Shown here one piece after another: positions 59,575 through 64,000 of a stretch of 64,000 nt of DNA. The notes beneath the pieces are model-generated. The model had not been told where the DNA came from. It was given only the letters and a program-made list of their open reading frames with translations, and did no database searches. Made by a program: the position numbers and the translations under genes. The DNA comes from Jackrogersella multiformis (lineage: Eukaryota; Ascomycota; Sordariomycetes; Xylariales; Hypoxylaceae), in NCBI GenBank assembly GCA_902806575.1, contig CADCXD010000018.1:1364001-1428000 (forward strand), written 5' to 3'. The stretch's first letter is position 1. Every line of letters starts with the position of its first letter.

Positions 59575-60888
59575 AACGGGCGTCCCACACGGTAATGGCC
59601 ATCGCAATGGCCGCAAACATAATCAACATATCCCAGTAGCATCGGACACCGGCGTTTTAGGCGTACAAAAGCGACACTCTAGGCGTCGAGGGAGCCATGG
59701 AGTGCATGAATTATTTGGCGCCGATGCGGAGGGTGGGGAGGACGGCGACGAGCCGGACGGCTAAGCTCGGCTACGGCAGTCTATCCCCTGTTCGTCTGGT
59801 CCTGCACATATTCGAATCATAGAGGAGCTCCACGTTTCTGGAAAAGGTGGTGGAAACGCATCTGGCGCTCTAGCAACCAGTGTTGCGACGGAGAGGCTTC
59901 ACGATTCTTTTGTTGCAGATTGAGGGACGAACGGGCTAAGTGGGTGACTGTCGTCAATGTCACTCGACGGCAGACGATGCCTGCCGTTGGTGATTTCTGG
60001 TATCCTCGTAGTCAGGAGGAAAAGAGATGGAGGGTAGTCCGCGGAGGAAACGAGGGAACAGAATATACTTGCCCGCTATAACATACCTGCTCCGCCTGCC
60101 TTCATGCACTTGTGAATTAAAAACGTGAACACGAAAAAATAAACAGGAACTTCAATGAATAATATCTTGCGAGGTAGGCAACTAATTGATCTTACGCCCG
60201 GAGAACAGAATCACGAAGAGAGGAGAAAATATCGACGAAACAAGAATTATTAAGCTAAACTACCGAGAGACCGGAGAGAAATCTCTACTGGGGCAGAGGA
60301 GGGATGGGTGATGGATGGTACACACCGAGATCGTATTTCCAAGAACTCCCCGGCCCAGCCCGGAGCTGGACCGGAACTACGTACCTCCCCCTTCCCCGCG
60401 TGTAAGATCCTGTGCAGTTGTGAGAAACCCCTGGTTGTATGTAAAGAGAGATGAACGAGGATGCGAAGTCGGCATCGATAGTGAACGTACAGCGAACCGT
60501 GTGTAAAATTTCCCTCCCCTCCTTGTCGGCCGTGGGGGTTGTAGAGGTTGTGAAGTGTGCGATGGTGGGTGGGTGGTATATATAATCGATGCTGCATCCA
60601 AGTGTCCCAAGTCATCTAAGCCCCAAGAACGTAGTCGGAAATTGACACGTACTTTTCAATTCTGCTGGAGCTTCACGTTGGCGAAGAATAGGTCTCCATG
60701 ACCTACGTCTTTGCTCAAGCATGCCCAAGCACAAAAATTTCGGTGTAAAGTTGAGGTCGAAGGATTCTGGTAGATGAATTAAGATGTATTATCACCCTCC
60801 AAAATGACGATGAGTTAGATTTAAACTGTATGCATGCATTCGGCGGTCGTGGGGACGAAGTGTAGTGCTGCGTAGACGGATTAAATGG
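59575..60888. other. Convergent gap RLI1 / PRP40
   Basis: About 1.3 kb holding both 3' UTRs. A frame overlapping the RLI1 end (59516-59764) runs through a different phase and has no family. Nothing else is seen. Confidence 0.5.
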
Positions 60889-63580
60889 CTAGTCTTCCTC
60901 AATTTCACCCTCCTCGCTACCCGAATGCACACCAGGATCCTCCTTGGGAGGCGGCTGGACTACTGGCGGGGTCCTAGTTTTGGGACGAGCTTCACGATGG
61001 GGGGAACGCTCACGCGGTGTTCTCTCTCTTCTCAATCTCTGTCATCGACATTAGTAGGGTGAACCGAACATTGCTCATTGCGGCGCCTGACCTTTGAGTC
61101 TCTAGAGTCACGACGCTCAACATCGTCGTCATCTTCAGCCCTTCGGCGACGAGACGAGGTCGGGCGCTCGTCACCGTAAGGTAGCTCCTCGGCAGGTCCC
61201 CTCTCGACGGGAGCTCTCTCTACAGGAGCTCTCTCGACTGGAGCCCGCTCAACACGACGCCGATACATCCGCTCGCGCTCCTCCTCTCGGTCCCGTCTCT
61301 CTCTTTCATAGTGGCTCGGCGGCTCATCGCGTCTAGGCCGAGGAGGAAAGTCTCGGTCCCGATCACGATCTCTCTCACGGTCGCGGTCGCGGTCACGGTC
61401 GCGTTCGCGGACATCACGGTCTCGGTAAGTATCCGACGGCCGACGGTCAGACAACAAACTCTCAGCCATGCTAGACTTACGATAATTTTTCTCGCGTTCG
61501 GCAATAGCCTTGCGACGATCTGCTTCGTATGCATCGGGTTCCGGGCTGCGGCTATGACGTGAAGGTCGTGCGCGGTCACTACGGTGAGAACGATCTCCTC
61601 TCTCTCTATCTCGATACGTACCACGCTCAAGAGATCGGTCGCGACGCTTATGACGATCTCTATCTTCCTCCTCTCGGTCACGGATTCGGCGAAGGACTTT
61701 TTCAAAGGCGCCACGGCGGGCATCCTCGGATTTGACAGCCTGGAATTCGGCGGCACGCGCGAGACGGGGCCGAACCTTCTCCCAGGTATCATCTACAGTA
61801 ATTGGCGGTTCCACATGTTTTATATAAGAACGGAGTTCATCAATAGCTCTCCTCTGCTGGCGCTCGACATGCTTGTCCTCATCAGACGACCGTTTTGACT
61901 TTTTCTCTTGAAGCTGTTTGAGGGTGTTAGTGACCAAAGTTTTTGCAGAGCACGAGAATTTGAACATACCCGTTCCAAGATCAGCAATAGTATATCGCCA
62001 TCAATGTTAGCAGTACGTCGATCATTCTTGAGTATAGAAGAGAACTCTTCAAAGGTGGTCTTGGGGGTGAACTCAAAACGGTTGTCCTAGATTATAAATT
62101 AGTAAAACAGGTTGTATAACGCAAGCTCGATAAATGAAAGCAACATACGTCTAGTACATCAAGTACGTCGTTTCGTGTTGTACGAAGGGCACGTTCCTCT
62201 TCTTCGACAATATCCCAAAATAAGTCGAGGGGACTTGATCCGGCTTGACCACAAATAGACTTGAATCGCTCATCATTCTCAAGCAAGGGATATACTTGGC
62301 TCCACTTTGTCCCTGCTTTGACCTTACCAGCTTTACGGAGCTCTTGAAGTAATTCGACAAACGCGTCTCGTCGCTTTCGCTCGACGCGGAGTTTCTTGTT
62401 CCTCTGGTTCTGCCGAGTCTCGTTGAAGCTCCGTTCAAGCGATTTGATATGATTTTGGAATGCTGTGAGAATATCAAAGCTGGTGAGAGCTTTGTACTTC
62501 TCGTCATTCTGGAAAGGAGCAGTAGCTTTGAGGATATTTTGAGCCTCGGACCAGCGCGTATAGGGTTCAAGGTTGAGCTTAGGAAGAAGGTCAATAAGAC
62601 CGTCCATGGCGCTTTTCCGTAGGCTAGTTTGTCTTTCAACGTGGGTTTTCTTTAGCTCTACTATGTAGTCCTCGAACAACTGGCGTCGCTCGTCTTCGTT
62701 ACTAGTAGAGCGGAATATAGTTTCGCCCTCGATGATAGGACGAGCTGTCTTCCAACGCGTATAGTGCTTGATCTCGGGATGGCTCTTGAGCATGATTGCA
62801 AAATCAGCCCGGAGCTTCGCGAGCCTATCCTTCGCGCGCTCCTTATCTTGAATGACCATATCATAGCAATACTTCTCGAAGGCAGCTTGTCTATCCTTAG
62901 GGTCTTTGATGGCTCGGTACTGAGGATCCTTGATGGTGGCACGCATAGTCTGCTCCCAGTTCCAGTCGGGCTGTACACCACTGCGGCGCAACAGCTTCAT
63001 GAAAGCAGCTTCGGCTTCTTCGGGCGTGGCGTATTCGGGCTCGTTGCTCGCGGGGACAAATGACTGGGCACGCAAGTCATTACCGTAAGTTAATTGACGA
63101 GACTCGGGGAAAGTCTCTCGATGTTCGCGGTGGTGATCGTAACCTGAAGTAGGAGGGAATGAGGCATTATGGGTAAACGATGTAGCAGACCTATACAAGT
63201 TAGAAATAAGTATATACAGTGCTTGGTAGAAGTCTTACGCGGGTGTCGAGGGTGTAGCTTCGTGGCCCAATGCTTTTCTGTAAGGTTCGGGCATCTCCCA
63301 AGAGCTTTGCTTCGTCTCGGTATTATACCAATACTTGCGCCCTCCTTCAGCGGTATATTCCTTCCACGGTTGATTTGCCAGGGCGCGCTATCAATCTGGT
63401 CAGTCTGCGGCAGAGGTATAGGTATAGGTGTAGGCACGCGTAACAAACCTCGGCCGGGGACATCATTTCCTCTGGTTTGGTCCATTGCGTCGCCTTCGTG
63501 GTTGCATTGTAGTAGTAAACGCGTCCATCGGGACTTTTATATTCTTGCCACGGGTTTGGCTGGCCATAATGTCCGTTCAT
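60889..63580 (-). CDS. PRP40: Pre-mRNA-processing protein Prp40
   Basis: Six exons, complement(60889..61038, 61092..61913, 61970..62086, 62149..63190, 63239..63387, 63449..63580), give 803 residues. Prp40 is a U1 snRNP-associated factor that bridges the 5' splice site and the branch-point proteins. Two WW domains lie at the N terminus: PWQEYKSPDGRVYYYNATTK and PWKEYTAEGGRKYWYNTETK. They are followed by a run of FF domains, starting at EEAEAAFMKLLRRSGVQPDW and RQLFEDYIVELKK. The C-terminal 230 residues are an RD/RE/RS-rich tail with a VERAP repeat, ending in EEGEIEED, typical of filamentous fungal Prp40. All junctions are in phase; introns are 48-61 nt. The start gives MNGHYGQPNPW, the normal fungal N terminus. 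The gene is convergent with RLI1. Confidence 0.95.
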
Positions 63581-64000
63581 TATGGCGAAAGCTCTAGGCG
63601 CACTTCGTAGCTTTCTATTCCTCTTAGAAAACTCTTCTGGTAGATTTATTCTTCCCTATACAGGGAGAATATAGAGAAAAGTAAATATTTCAGCTGACGA
63701 GAGACTTTCCTTGATCTGAAAAGAGGGATAAAATTTGGTTGATGAAATGAAATACGTGAAGGTTGAAAAATGCCGAATTTTTTTTGGCTTTGGACGGAGG
63801 TAGGTATTATTGAATATTCAGCAGGTACATTACCTAGGTACCTCGGATTACCTAACACATTGAAAAGCTACCCGGCATATGCACGGACCATTAAATTCAT
63901 TATGGAAGCTTCAATTGTACCTAGCAGGGGTGGACCAGGGTGGGGCAGGTGCGTGCTCCTTAGCATCCATTCATGCCACATGAAGATAAGATAGACTGAT
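63581..64000. other. PRP40 upstream region, window edge
   Basis: Promoter side of PRP40. It includes an AT-rich stretch and a TACCTAGGTACCT motif at about 63832-63844. No further gene is seen before the window ends. Confidence 0.5.

Noticed and set aside
59516..59764. Open frame of 82 codons overlapping the RLI1 end.
   Set aside because: It runs in a different phase from the RLI1 last exon, which matches the family C terminus; the frame is low-complexity and probably 3' UTR.

Overview
The window is nuclear DNA of a filamentous ascomycete (Pezizomycotina, most likely a Sordariomycete). The signs are short introns (about 50-140 nt) with GTAAGT-like donors, fungal-type versions of END3, MED16, DEP1/SDS3, PTA1, RLI1, PRP40 and COA3, and intergenic DNA full of the short palindromic motif CCTAGGTA. 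I assign the order by family resemblance and could not run a search. I rebuilt 20 protein genes exon by exon. Splice sites were chosen so that reading phase is conserved across every junction; the terpene synthase is the one gene where this fails.

Layout. 0-29.8 kb is a dense housekeeping block: an ER thioredoxin/PDI membrane protein (-), TDP1 (+), acyl-CoA-binding protein (-), an FSP1/AMID-like flavoprotein (+), END3 (-), an unknown two-exon gene (-), PTA1/symplekin (-), COA3 (+), a DEP1/SDS3-type Rpd3L subunit (-), NOP12 (+), alpha-tubulin (+) and an F-box gene (-). 29.8-38.4 kb is sparser and AT-richer and looks accessory: a solo DUF1989 protein (+), a secreted subtilisin-like protease (-) and a class I terpene synthase (-) whose reading frame does not close cleanly. 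38.4-52.4 kb returns to nuclear functions: MED16 (-), an Hst3/Hst4-type sirtuin (+) and CHD1 (-). 52.4-57.3 kb is AT-rich and motif-rich, with two adjacent small genes of nucleotidyltransferase-like character (-). 57.3-63.6 kb holds RLI1/ABCE1 (+) and PRP40 (-).

Functional themes. Gene expression dominates: chromatin and transcription (DEP1/SDS3, MED16, the sirtuin, CHD1), pre-mRNA processing (PTA1, PRP40) and ribosome assembly and recycling (NOP12, RLI1). Most neighbours are divergent or convergent, so operon-like logic does not apply; shared divergent promoters are the main likely regulatory link. I found no CRISPR array, rRNA gene, convincing tRNA gene or intact transposon. The points most worth a second look are the terpene synthase frame break, a 20-bp-arm hairpin at 30.6 kb, the nucleotidyltransferase-like pair, the interspersed CCTAGGTA and CCAAGGTT motifs, and several genes whose start codon sits alone in an 11-20 nt exon.
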